From the NCBI GenBank assembly GCA_035762785.1, contig DASUCH010000043.1, positions 72,190 to 136,189 of the forward strand: a stretch of DNA of 64,000 bases, written 5' to 3'. Position numbers and translations under genes: made by a program. The notes under the pieces were generated by a model that was given only the letters and a program-made list of their open reading frames with translations, was not told the origin of the DNA and searched no databases. Shown piece after piece: positions 1 to 8,446 of the stretch. Each line of letters opens with the position of its first letter. Within the stretch, counting starts at the first letter, position 1. The DNA is from TH1177 sp035762785 (GTDB lineage: Archaea > Thermoproteota > Nitrososphaeria > Nitrososphaerales > Nitrososphaeraceae).

Positions 1-306
1 AACAAATATTGGATTCATGCCTTTTTTACAAACGTAAATAATTTATACCTTGGTTGTAAAGAAAACTTTTATTAAAATTAAAATCTTTATTATCGGTGAT
101 AAATCACAATTTAACAGTACAAAGATTTGTCGTTAGTGTTTAATATTTCAAATAAAAGAAACATGTTTGTAGCATAGAACTCTATTAGAATGATAATAAG
201 TAGATTATTTCAGATATACATTATGTAGAAATATTATATATATTTAAATATAGCTAAATAGTTAGGTAACCCTAATATATACCGTATTATCTGAGGAAAA
301 ATTCAA
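1..306. other. Intergenic region upstream of the FTR1 gene
   Basis: I see no convincing gene here. The last 70 bases hold the likely control region of the iron permease: a TATA-like stretch at 241-250 and an inverted repeat at 262-275. The remaining sequence is AT-rich and unassigned. Confidence 0.6.
241..275 (+). promoter_or_regulatory. Promoter and operator-like inverted repeat of the FTR1 gene
   Basis: A TATA-like box (tatttaaata, 241-250) is followed by TTAGGTAACCCTAA at 262-275, a perfect TTAGG-N4-CCTAA inverted repeat. It lies where transcription would start about 25 bases after the TATA box, so a bound protein would block initiation. The half-sites resemble those of DtxR/IdeR-type metal-dependent repressors. 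The same TTAG-N6-CTAA pattern occurs twice in tandem just before the regulator gene at 2800. Regulation by metal is inferred. Confidence 0.5.
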
Positions 307-2739
307 ATGGCAAATAAAATAAATTCAAAAATAAATACAATCAAATTATATTATGTATTTTCATTTATAGCATTTTTCTTAATTACACTTTTATTCCTCC
401 AAAATGCATATTCACAAAGTGACTCTGTAAGTGAGGATTTAGATTCTCCATTAGATATAAAAAAGAAATTTATTATATACATTAATCTTGAAAGAATAAA
501 TTCTCAATTAGATCTTAGTGAGAAAAACATAGCATCAAACAATCTAGATAAAGCATTTTCCCATGCCTATATTCCACATACAAATATTTTTCCAAATATA
601 AAAGCAGATTTGCAATTCGCTGCTCCAGAATTATCTTCTCAATTAGAGAAACTTTTAACTGATTTGCCTATTTTTCTAAAGGATGTTAAAACTAAACCTA
701 TAGAGGAAATTAAACAAACAATAGATGAAATCAGAAATACTAATTATTTACTAAATAGTAAAATAGTAGGAAATAATACTCTCAGTGACAAGAATTTTCT
801 AATTCAAAGCTCAATCCAGTTATTACAAGATGCTTCTAACTTGATAAGTATTACTAATTCATCACAAAATCAGGAACAAAAAAATCTCCAATATGATAAT
901 ATAAAAGGAATATTAGAAAGATCACAATATCAATTCAATCAAATTCATTCAAATGAATTTGATGGTAACGAAAAGAACCAAGTAATTTCACTATATTCGA
1001 AAATACAACAAAATTTGAATCAAAACAATTTTAATGAAGTATCTTCATCTATTACCTCTCTTCAAAACTATTTGAAAGCATTATTAAATACTAACAATAA
1101 TTCACAAAATCTTCCATCTGAATATCAAAATTACTTTTCAACTATTAACACCTTATTAAGTAATGTGCTTGTTGAAATAAGAGAAAACAATGATTACAGA
1201 CAAGCTGATAAGCATGCCATGTCCGCTTATTTGGATAATTATGAATACCTCGAAGCTCCTATTGAAAAAAATGATCCAAATCTTATGGTTGATATAGAAA
1301 TTGATATGAGGGAAGAACTCCGAAAACTTATTAAAAATAATGAAAAATTAGAAGTTATTGAACCATTCATTACTCAAATAAAAACTAAACTAGATAAAGC
1401 TAAATTAATTTTAGAAAATGACTCATCAACAGTCAACAATAATAATAACAATAATAATTCAACAGAATTAATTTCTTCTAGGAATAACCTTGCCAATATT
1501 GAAGAACTTAGTAAAGGTTTTGGAACCTTTCAAGGAGATCGTCGAGAGATGGGTGAATCTACTAATCCTCAAAAACAAGGTGTTAGAAATGATATAGATC
1601 AAATTAGATTAAATCTTCAAAAGGTATTGAATTTATACAAAGAGGAGAAATATGATGAAGCTTTAGTAGTAGCCCGTTCTGCTTACTTAGATAGTTATGA
1701 GAATATAGAATTACCTCTGAGACCAATCGATCCTGATTTTACTTTAGATATGGAAATTAAATTTGCTGAACTCAGAAACATGATAGAACAAAAGTCAGAA
1801 TATGAAAATATTGTAAAAAAGATTGGTGAAATTCGAAAAGGATTAGATGAATCTGAAAGGCTAGTTTCGGGAATTGGTACAATAGCACCAGGTATTGCCT
1901 TTTCATCATCCTTTTCTATCATATTTAGAGAAGGATTAGAATCTGCATTAATCATAGGGGCAATAATTACATATTTAGAAGCTTCAAGAAATGAGCGATT
2001 CAAAAAACATGTATATTATGGTATAATTCTCGCTGCAGGTGCGACAGCTCTTACATGGATGATTGCAGAATTCTTTATAGAGCTGTCTGGTGCAAGTAGA
2101 GAACTTATCGAAGCTATCGCAGGAATTTCTGCTGTAGCTGTATTATTCTGGGTTAGTTTTTGGGTTCTTAACAAAATAGAGACAAAAAAATGGATAGAAT
2201 TCGTCAAGTCCAAAGTTTGGAAAGCAACTACAACTGGGAGTGTGATGGTATTTGTCTTGCTGTCTTTTTTTACAGTATTTAGAGAAGGATTCGAAACTGT
2301 CTTGTTTTATCAGGCAATGTTATCTTACGCTAAACATATGGAGTTTTTTGTTATTTTGGGGATGATTATCGGTCTAGGAGTTATAATAGGAGTAGCATTC
2401 ATAGTTAGGAAACTGGGCAAGAAGCTACCGTTAAGAGTTCTATTTGGTTTAACCATGGGGATTGGTGCATATATGTCTATAACCTTTTTGGGAAATGCTA
2501 TTCGTGAGTTTCAAGAAGTAGGATATATAACAACCACACATTTATTCGGAATAATTCCACGGTTAGATGTTAATCTAGCAACTATGACTGGTATACATCC
2601 AACTCTCGAAACCATTGTTGCTCAACTAATTCTATTATCTGTATATCTAGTTGGTTCGGCCTATATTCTTGTTATTCAGCCACGGAAAAAGAAACTTATC
2701 GAATCCTCTCGTAAATCTATGTCTGATTTTGAAAAATAA
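307..2739 (+). CDS. FTR1 family iron permease with large extracytoplasmic N-terminal domain
   Basis: This is probably a high-affinity iron permease in the cytoplasmic membrane. An N-terminal hydrophobic segment (about residues 13-33) leads into roughly 500 mainly polar residues, presumably outside the cell. The C-terminal third (about 530-795) is a multi-pass permease with the two FTR1 signatures REGLE (about 541) and REGFE (about 659), whose Glu residues bind iron in the family. The outer domain carries a duplicated helical module near residues 297-345 and 446-492, each with SAYLD.YE and DP followed by an acidic/ELR stretch, as in long bacterial FTR1 proteins. A poly-Asn run separates them near residue 380. 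An operator-like inverted repeat lies upstream. The choice between Fe(II) and Fe(III) cannot be read from the sequence. Confidence 0.88.
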   Translation: MANKINSKINTIKLYYVFSFIAFFLITLLFLQNAYSQSDSVSEDLDSPLDIKKKFIIYINLERINSQLDLSEKNIASNNLDKAFSHAYIPHTNIFPNIKADLQFAAPELSSQLEKLLTDLPIFLKDVKTKPIEEIKQTIDEIRNTNYLLNSKIVGNNTLSDKNFLIQSSIQLLQDASNLISITNSSQNQEQKNLQYDNIKGILERSQYQFNQIHSNEFDGNEKNQVISLYSKIQQNLNQNNFNEVSSSITSLQNYLKALLNTNNNSQNLPSEYQNYFSTINTLLSNVLVEIRENNDYRQADKHAMSAYLDNYEYLEAPIEKNDPNLMVDIEIDMREELRKLIKNNEKLEVIEPFITQIKTKLDKAKLILENDSSTVNNNNNNNNSTELISSRNNLANIEELSKGFGTFQGDRREMGESTNPQKQGVRNDIDQIRLNLQKVLNLYKEEKYDEALVVARSAYLDSYENIELPLRPIDPDFTLDMEIKFAELRNMIEQKSEYENIVKKIGEIRKGLDESERLVSGIGTIAPGIAFSSSFSIIFREGLESALIIGAIITYLEASRNERFKKHVYYGIILAAGATALTWMIAEFFIELSGASRELIEAIAGISAVAVLFWVSFWVLNKIETKKWIEFVKSKVWKATTTGSVMVFVLLSFFTVFREGFETVLFYQAMLSYAKHMEFFVILGMIIGLGVIIGVAFIVRKLGKKLPLRVLFGLTMGIGAYMSITFLGNAIREFQEVGYITTTHLFGIIPRLDVNLATMTGIHPTLETIVAQLILLSVYLVGSAYILVIQPRKKKLIESSRKSMSDFEK

Positions 2740-2759
2740 TTGCTATTATTAGTAAGGCT

Positions 2760-2799
2760 ACATTTATAAATTAGTTTCACCTAATTAGTTTGACCTAAT
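2760..2799 (+). promoter_or_regulatory. TATA box and tandem TTAG-N6-CTAA repeats before the winged-helix gene
   Basis: A TATA-like box (catttataaa, 2761-2770) is followed by two adjoining 14-base units, ttagtttcacctaa (2771-2784) and ttagtttgacctaa (2785-2798), which differ at one base. The ATG follows at 2800. Each unit is an imperfect palindrome with TTAG and CTAA ends. Their position between TATA box and start codon suits a repressor site, perhaps for autoregulation. A related unit is found before the FTR1 gene. Confidence 0.5.
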
Positions 2800-3129
2800 A
2801 TGTATAGCCTAACTGAAATCAAGAATAGTTCTGATATAGATAAAAATGAAACTATTTGTTTTTTAAATAATATCCTTGAAAATGATACATATAAAATTAT
2901 TTTATCAGTTATCGAAAATTCTAAAACAGTTTATCAAATACATAAAGAAACATCTCTTCCATTAAGTTCAATTTATAAAAGAATAAAAAAGTTAGAAGAT
3001 CTAGGTATTTTATCAATCGATAAAATTACTCTTAATAATAAAGGACGCAAATTAATTTTTTATAAAAGTAGAATCAAAAACTTAACATTCAAACTAAATG
3101 AGAAAGATGTAAGTCTTTTAATTAGTTAA
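2800..3129 (+). CDS. Winged-helix transcriptional regulator (ArsR-like), small
   Basis: This 109-residue protein has a predicted winged helix over about residues 28-100. A helix-turn-helix (about 45-70) includes YQIHKETSLPLSSIYKRIKKLEDLGIL, here in the pattern of ArsR/MarR-like archaeal regulators, and a short wing follows. No metal-binding cysteine cluster is visible. The gene lies 60 bases after the FTR1 gene on the same strand and is preceded by two copies of the motif also found before FTR1. A role in iron-responsive control is plausible but is inferred from position only. Confidence 0.7.
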   Translation: MYSLTEIKNSSDIDKNETICFLNNILENDTYKIILSVIENSKTVYQIHKETSLPLSSIYKRIKKLEDLGILSIDKITLNNKGRKLIFYKSRIKNLTFKLNEKDVSLLIS

Positions 3130-3250
3130 ATTTGTAATTACACTGTAAATTCTTTTTAAAACAAATAAAAATTATTAAAAATATTTATCAAAGTCCTATA
3201 TATATTAAGAGTACATATAAAGAATACCTAGTGATTGGAAAAAGATTAAT

Positions 3251-5674
3251 ATGAAATTATTATATTTTAAGATTATCACGCATTTTACAATTTGTAATCA
3301 ATTAGGAAATTATAAAAAATCATTTAGCCTATATTATTACGACCTAGTTCGTACGTTATTTGTTACACTTGCTTTCACAGGAATACTCTCTACAGGTTGG
3401 TTCGGAATTCCATTAGCTCCCAAGTATTTTACTGATATGCCAATAAATTATTTAGATATAATATTTGCAATTTTTAGTTCTTTAGGAAGTATTTGGGGTA
3501 TAATGGCATACAGAGAATTTACAAAAACCCGAGATAATATTTTGTTAGTTAGAGATCTCTGCAAAAAAATAGATCCACTGATTGGCGATTATAACTATTC
3601 AACTTTTAATCCTATCACTAAAAAATATGAATCAGGTTACTTTCCGACTGGACCCACAGATTTTTGGGACATAGAAACTGTGGTACCTGAATGGCTAGAT
3701 AAAGGAAAATATTGGCATATAATGCTTAGACTCCAAATTAAAAACAAAGAAATCATTCTTAAAGTTGTTAAAGACAATGATCTTCCTTTTTTTTCTGGTA
3801 GAAGAAATGTTGCAACAACTTCAAGAGAAAACTTAAAAACTAATAGTAAGTTTAAAAAAAAATATCTTTATGTCGTTTGTGTTCCACAATGGCTAGTAAT
3901 GAATACTGAGCCGAGTGCTTTTTCTAGAAGTGAACTAAATGTCAATGATTCTGATTTTGGTTTATTAATGAATGCTATTAATAAACAACTTGGTTTAGCA
4001 TCTAATGACATCACACAACATGAAAAACAAAGAATCAAATATTCTTGGAGATTTAGTTCTTTACCAATTTATTTAATAAAGAGTTTACCAATCCAAATTA
4101 TTTATAAGGAAATTTTTACTAAAACAGCTAAATATATACCTGCACAAAAAAAACATATTATTGAAGAAAGTAATATTAATTTGGCATATTTAAGTAATGA
4201 TGAATTAATTGAATCATTACTAATACTTGCAAGACTTAAGAATATACATTCGAAAAGTATAGAAAAAATTAATATTCTTTTACAATTTCTTAAATACGAA
4301 TATGAAAAATTAAGGTTAGGTGATGGTTCTAAAAGATATCATAACCTTCACCATAGTCTAGAGGTCGCATATGTTAGCTTTCAGATGTTACCTGAAGAGT
4401 TACAAGGATATTATTTTTCCGAAGAAGATTATGAATATATGTTGATAGCAAGCTTATTACATGATTATGATCCTTATCAATATAATTATAAAACCAGTAT
4501 AGGATTATATCGATTTGAAGGTCCTAAAGTTGAAAATACAATCAGAGAACTCTTGAAAATTAGGATTATCGATGCTTATTTTAGTATGAATGAAATAGAA
4601 TTCAAAAATTATTTTCGCCAATATCAATATCATTTATTACCACCAATTGATTATGTTACTGTTCATCCTGAGTATGTAAAAACTAACAAACCTCTTCAAA
4701 GTTTAATAATTGAAGCCTTGATCTGGAGAACAGATTACCCATTTACAAAAAAACCTCAAGCTCAACGAAATTACTACGAACTGATAAATAAAATTTCTCA
4801 TTTAGTTGGATCATCCGAAAAATACATACTATTATCTGAAGTTTTATCCTTAGCAGATTTATCAGTTACATATATGAGCTCTGATCCTATTAATGCTTGG
4901 TACAGAGTAACATCCCTATATGAAGAATTAAACCTTCCTCGATCTGAGGTTATTTCTAAAACTGATCAATTTTTTTCTGAAATCATGAAAATAGAGTTAT
5001 TTCAAGAATTATTAAATAATCGTAATTTTCCTGCAGTTTTCAAGCAACGATGGGATTTGGTTTATCAGTTTTATCATGAGGGTAACCCATCAACGCAAAT
5101 AAACAGGACAATAGAAAATGCTCAAATTCCATATTCAAAAATTAACTTACAAATTGGTGTCCAAACTGGGGATATTTTGTACCATATAGCATTAGAACAT
5201 AAAGATGAATATTTTATAGGAATAAGTACTCACGAAGACGCTGTACTCCGTATTAAAGAGAAATTTTCCAATTTGATGTTACAAAATGTAGCTTGTTTTT
5301 GGGGAGATGCAAAAAAACTGCTACCTAATCTTCAAAGTAGGTCTATTGATAATATTTTATTTATATTTAATAATTTTCCTAATCATGAAAATCCTAATGG
5401 ACAAGACACAGAATTATTGTTATTATTTAAAGGAGTTTCACTATCTCTTAAATCCCACGGTACGTTTCAAATTCTTACTAATATAAGTAAAAATAGCGAT
5501 AGGGAAAAAGAAATAATAGAAATTGCATCAAAGTATGGCTTTCAACTATTGAAAAGTAATAATGAGCATAAAATATATTTTCCTCAATCATATATCCCAA
5601 ACGAATTTTTTCAAAATGATTCAGTTTCATTGTTAGTATTTCATCTTTATATTAATTCTACTATTGTAGGATAA
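3251..5674 (+). CDS. Membrane protein with PDE-like HD region and TrmB-methyltransferase-like C-terminus
   Basis: This 807-residue protein has an unusual architecture. Two hydrophobic segments lie near the N-terminus (about 33-56 and 67-90), followed by an unrecognised domain (about 95-345). The next region contains YHNLHHSLEV (about 362) and LLHDYDP (about 403), which match the paired His/Asp metal-ligand motifs of class I cyclic nucleotide phosphodiesterases in the HD superfamily. The last 180 residues look like a Rossmann methyltransferase of the tRNA m7G (TrmB) type: a glycine-poor motif I near QIGVQTGD (about 633), an acidic FIGIS strand, and a FNNFPNH segment (about 706) where TrmB has its FPDPWPK loop. 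Several TrmB residues are changed, so catalysis is uncertain. No partner gene is evident; inositol-phosphate synthase lies 76 bases downstream. Confidence 0.6.
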   Translation: MKLLYFKIITHFTICNQLGNYKKSFSLYYYDLVRTLFVTLAFTGILSTGWFGIPLAPKYFTDMPINYLDIIFAIFSSLGSIWGIMAYREFTKTRDNILLVRDLCKKIDPLIGDYNYSTFNPITKKYESGYFPTGPTDFWDIETVVPEWLDKGKYWHIMLRLQIKNKEIILKVVKDNDLPFFSGRRNVATTSRENLKTNSKFKKKYLYVVCVPQWLVMNTEPSAFSRSELNVNDSDFGLLMNAINKQLGLASNDITQHEKQRIKYSWRFSSLPIYLIKSLPIQIIYKEIFTKTAKYIPAQKKHIIEESNINLAYLSNDELIESLLILARLKNIHSKSIEKINILLQFLKYEYEKLRLGDGSKRYHNLHHSLEVAYVSFQMLPEELQGYYFSEEDYEYMLIASLLHDYDPYQYNYKTSIGLYRFEGPKVENTIRELLKIRIIDAYFSMNEIEFKNYFRQYQYHLLPPIDYVTVHPEYVKTNKPLQSLIIEALIWRTDYPFTKKPQAQRNYYELINKISHLVGSSEKYILLSEVLSLADLSVTYMSSDPINAWYRVTSLYEELNLPRSEVISKTDQFFSEIMKIELFQELLNNRNFPAVFKQRWDLVYQFYHEGNPSTQINRTIENAQIPYSKINLQIGVQTGDILYHIALEHKDEYFIGISTHEDAVLRIKEKFSNLMLQNVACFWGDAKKLLPNLQSRSIDNILFIFNNFPNHENPNGQDTELLLLFKGVSLSLKSHGTFQILTNISKNSDREKEIIEIASKYGFQLLKSNNEHKIYFPQSYIPNEFFQNDSVSLLVFHLYINSTIVG

Positions 5675-5710
5675 TATTTGCTAAAAATTCCTCACTCAGA
5701 ACGTTCTTAA

Positions 5711-5722
5711 AAGTATATAAAT
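5711..5722 (+). promoter_or_regulatory. TATA box of the inositol-phosphate synthase gene
   Basis: The sequence aagtatataaat lies about 30-40 bases before the ATG at 5751, the usual spacing for an archaeal TATA box and a very short 5' leader. It supports independent transcription of the synthase gene from the large membrane-protein gene upstream. Confidence 0.5.
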
Positions 5723-5750
5723 AAATGAAAAAGTAGACTATTAAAAAGCG

Positions 5751-6821
5751 ATGATGAGAAAAATCCGGGTTGCAATCGCTGGGGTCGGAAATTGTGCTTC
5801 AGCTCTAATTCAAGGCATCCATTATTACAAATCTGTACATGAGAAGGATTCTATTGGTTTGACTGCATATGATTTGGCGGGTTATACCCCTGTCGATATT
5901 GAATTTGTGGCAGCTTTTGATGTTTCAGATTCAAAAGTGGGCCTAGATCTTTCTGAGGCAATCTTTTCTAATCCGAATAATGCCAAAAAGATCATCAATG
6001 TTAATAATTTAGAAGTTAAAGTAAATAAAGGAAAAGTTTTAGATGGCGTAGGTAGACATCTTGCAGAAAAAATAAATGTATCAAATTTTCCAACATCAAA
6101 TGTATCTGAAATATTAAAAGATTCTAAGGCAGATATCCTCTTGAATTACTTGCCCGTTGGAAGTCGTGAAGCAACAAAATTCTATGCAGAACACTGCTTG
6201 ACAGCAGGAGTATCATTTATCAATGCAATTCCTGTTTTTATTGCATCTGAGCCTCAATGGCAACAGTCATTTAAAGATAATAATGTTTTGTGTATAGGTG
6301 ACGATGTTATGAGTCAAGTCGGAGCTACAGTTGTCCATAAAACATTAGTAAAATTATTTATTGACAGAGGTGTTAAAGTGGATGAAACATACCAATTGAA
6401 CATAGGTGGTGATATGGATTTTTATAATATGCTAGATGAAGAGAGATTAGAGGATAAAAGATTAAGTAAAACCAGTGCAATTGAAGCAATGTCCCCATAT
6501 TCTATTCCTATGAGGATAGGTCCATCTGATTTTGTTGAATCCTTAGAAAATGATAAAGTGTGTTATATTAATATCCGCGGTAAAAAATTTGGAAATATTC
6601 CAATAGAACTAGATCTGAAACTCAGGGTAGCTGATGCCTATAATAGTGCTGGAATAATGATCGATGCAATACGTGCAACCAAAATAGGGCTAGATAGAGG
6701 ATTATCAGGAGCGTTAGAAAGTGTTTCAGCATATTGTTTTAAACATCCTCCAGTCCAAATGTCCTATACTCAAGCAAAAGAAAAATTTCTCCGATTTATT
6801 AATGGAGAAATAGATACATAA
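5751..6821 (+). CDS. ino1: myo-Inositol-1-phosphate synthase
   Basis: The enzyme converts glucose 6-phosphate to 1L-myo-inositol 1-phosphate with bound NAD, the first step towards inositol phospholipids and inositol solutes. The N-terminal NAD-binding motif is AGVGNCASAL (residues 10-19), and the middle carries the conserved NYLPVGS and GDDVMSQVGAT motifs. The 356-residue length fits the short archaeal/actinobacterial form rather than the roughly 500-residue eukaryotic form. An ATG directly before MRKIRVA and a TATA box about 30-40 bases upstream support the start. In thaumarchaea the product probably feeds archaeal inositol-headgroup lipids (known from the group, not seen here). Confidence 0.92.
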   Translation: MMRKIRVAIAGVGNCASALIQGIHYYKSVHEKDSIGLTAYDLAGYTPVDIEFVAAFDVSDSKVGLDLSEAIFSNPNNAKKIINVNNLEVKVNKGKVLDGVGRHLAEKINVSNFPTSNVSEILKDSKADILLNYLPVGSREATKFYAEHCLTAGVSFINAIPVFIASEPQWQQSFKDNNVLCIGDDVMSQVGATVVHKTLVKLFIDRGVKVDETYQLNIGGDMDFYNMLDEERLEDKRLSKTSAIEAMSPYSIPMRIGPSDFVESLENDKVCYINIRGKKFGNIPIELDLKLRVADAYNSAGIMIDAIRATKIGLDRGLSGALESVSAYCFKHPPVQMSYTQAKEKFLRFINGEIDT

Positions 6822-6836
6822 TTACTAGTTTATGAA

Positions 6837-7034
6837 TTACGTTGCTATTTCTTTTTTTATCCAACAGCCAAATAAAATTACATGACAAACTCCAAACTCA
6901 AGATCTTCTTCATTTTTAAATTCAGTAGGGCTAGTTTCGTCATTGTTTGCCAAAATGCAGTGAATTATATAAAATAAAAAGTTATCTGATTGATTGTATT
7001 CCAAATAATTTATTATTGTACAAGTCGTATTCAT
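6837..7034 (-). CDS. Hypothetical small protein after the TrmB-family regulator
   Basis: I do not recognise this 65-residue product. The reading frame begins with ATG only seven bases after the stop codon of the upstream TrmB-family gene, so the two may be co-transcribed. It ends 15 bases from the convergent inositol-phosphate synthase gene. The protein has an acidic middle section (EFKNEEDLEFG) and three cysteines and lacks an obvious signal peptide or domain. The tight fit between two real genes is its main support. Confidence 0.4.
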   Translation of the reverse strand: MNTTCTIINYLEYNQSDNFLFYIIHCILANNDETSPTEFKNEEDLEFGVCHVILFGCWIKKEIAT

Positions 7035-7041
7035 TTAAATG

Positions 7042-7812
7042 TCATTGGTTATTTGTAGCATCATTCCACAAGTAATTAAAATAATCTTTTGCATATCCTG
7101 CTAGCCCTGGATGTTCCGCCCAGATTGCAATTGGTTCAGATTTACCTTTTCTATTAGCCTCTTCTCCTAATAAGATTAAAACTTGAGTACCATCACCGAT
7201 AACTCCTCCACCAAACAAATTATCTTTAATTCTTACATCTGCAATTCTTGAAATATTTTTTATAATTTCCGAACTAGTTTCTTCTGAAACAAGAACTATA
7301 ATTCTTATACCTTTATCGTGTAAACTTCGTAGCATAGGTTGTAATGGTTTAGCTATTTCCTGTGCTATTTGTGGTAACGCTATTAGCAATTCTCTTTGGC
7401 TATTCTGAATGATCTCACTTACTTTACCTGCGATGTTATAAAACCCTCTGACTACCCAGATTTCTGGTTTTTCTTTAATTCCACTTTTTTCATAAATAGG
7501 CATTAATTCATTTCTAATGATTTCCTCATTACTTTTAATTTCATTTTCTTTTTGAAGTCTTATTGCATCTAATGCAGTAGAAGGAGATTTTGGAAAAAAT
7601 GTTTGTGGTCTAGAACTATCTGATTCAAGCCAAACTTTGTTTTCCAAACTATTCAATACTTCATAAATTTTGGAGTAGGGAACACCTGAGGTTTTACTTA
7701 TATCTGCTGCTGTCATAGAACCATGCTCTAATAATGATAAATATACTTTAATTTCATAACTTGTCAAGCCAAGACTTTCCATTGATTTTCTCGACTTGTC
7801 GGTAATATTCAT
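7042..7812 (-). CDS. TrmB family transcriptional regulator
   Basis: This 256-residue protein has an N-terminal winged helix (about residues 10-75) of the TrmB type, with LGLTSYEIKVYLSLLEHG, then a GVPYSKIYEVL recognition-helix region. A C-terminal domain (about 110-250) resembles the phospholipase-D-like fold found in archaeal TrmB-like regulators, which senses sugars or other small ligands in characterised members. The gene is convergent with the inositol-phosphate synthase gene and may be in an operon with the small frame after it. Its targets cannot be deduced; the neighbouring synthase is a possibility. Confidence 0.85.
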   Translation of the reverse strand: MNITDKSRKSMESLGLTSYEIKVYLSLLEHGSMTAADISKTSGVPYSKIYEVLNSLENKVWLESDSSRPQTFFPKSPSTALDAIRLQKENEIKSNEEIIRNELMPIYEKSGIKEKPEIWVVRGFYNIAGKVSEIIQNSQRELLIALPQIAQEIAKPLQPMLRSLHDKGIRIIVLVSEETSSEIIKNISRIADVRIKDNLFGGGVIGDGTQVLILLGEEANRKGKSEPIAIWAEHPGLAGYAKDYFNYLWNDATNNQ

Positions 7813-8446
7813 TGAACCATTTTTAATTGTTTAAAGTAATATATGTATGTTCAATTATACATTAATGTTAAACAGGTAAATTATCCATTTTTCCATTTTT
7901 TTGTTATTATTAAAAAGTTTTTAATATTTGTATTATGACATTTTACATTCTTGTTTAATATTTCAATGGTACAACATCAATCAATTAAATTAAATTGAGT
8001 AACGTTCTACTATGTTTTTATTTATTATAGTAAGAGTTAAGAATTCGGGTTATTAATCATTTCCACATTTTTTCAACCAAATAGATAGTTTTAGAATAGA
8101 AATTGTTTCTGTTATCTTTTGACAAAAATTACAAAATCACTACATCTTGTATTGTAGAAAAATGTTATAATGTTCAACGAAGAATTCTTTTGGATAGACC
8201 TACCAATTGATGCATCTAGTACTCTATAATTGATTATGTGATATTGTCTCCTCATCACAAGTATTTCTTATTGGAATTACTAACCGAGAAATTTAAAAAT
8301 GTCATTTTTGTTATTTCATATTTTGGATAATAATTAATTCAATCTACATCAGAGGAAATTATAGTAAGTTTAACTTTTGAACAAGTGAAAATTAAGTATT
8401 TTCTGATCAAGGAAAGTTTAATAATCTATTTAATTTTTTTTTTTAT
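7813..8446. other. Long intergenic region before EF-2
   Basis: About 630 bases separate the divergent TrmB-family and EF-2 genes. I find no open frame of convincing length. The stretch next to the TrmB gene contains ATGTA-N10-TACAT (7843-7862), a possible regulator site of low certainty. The EF-2 side ends in a pyrimidine-rich T run directly before the ATG. Confidence 0.5.

Noticed and set aside
1430..1465. AAT/AAC-rich short repeat
   Set aside because: It encodes a poly-Asn linker within the FTR1 protein and is not a CRISPR or satellite.
7828..7874. TGTTTAA...TTAAACA inverted repeat before the TrmB-family gene
   Set aside because: The arms are seven bases, AT-rich and 33 bases apart, which is expected by chance in this DNA.
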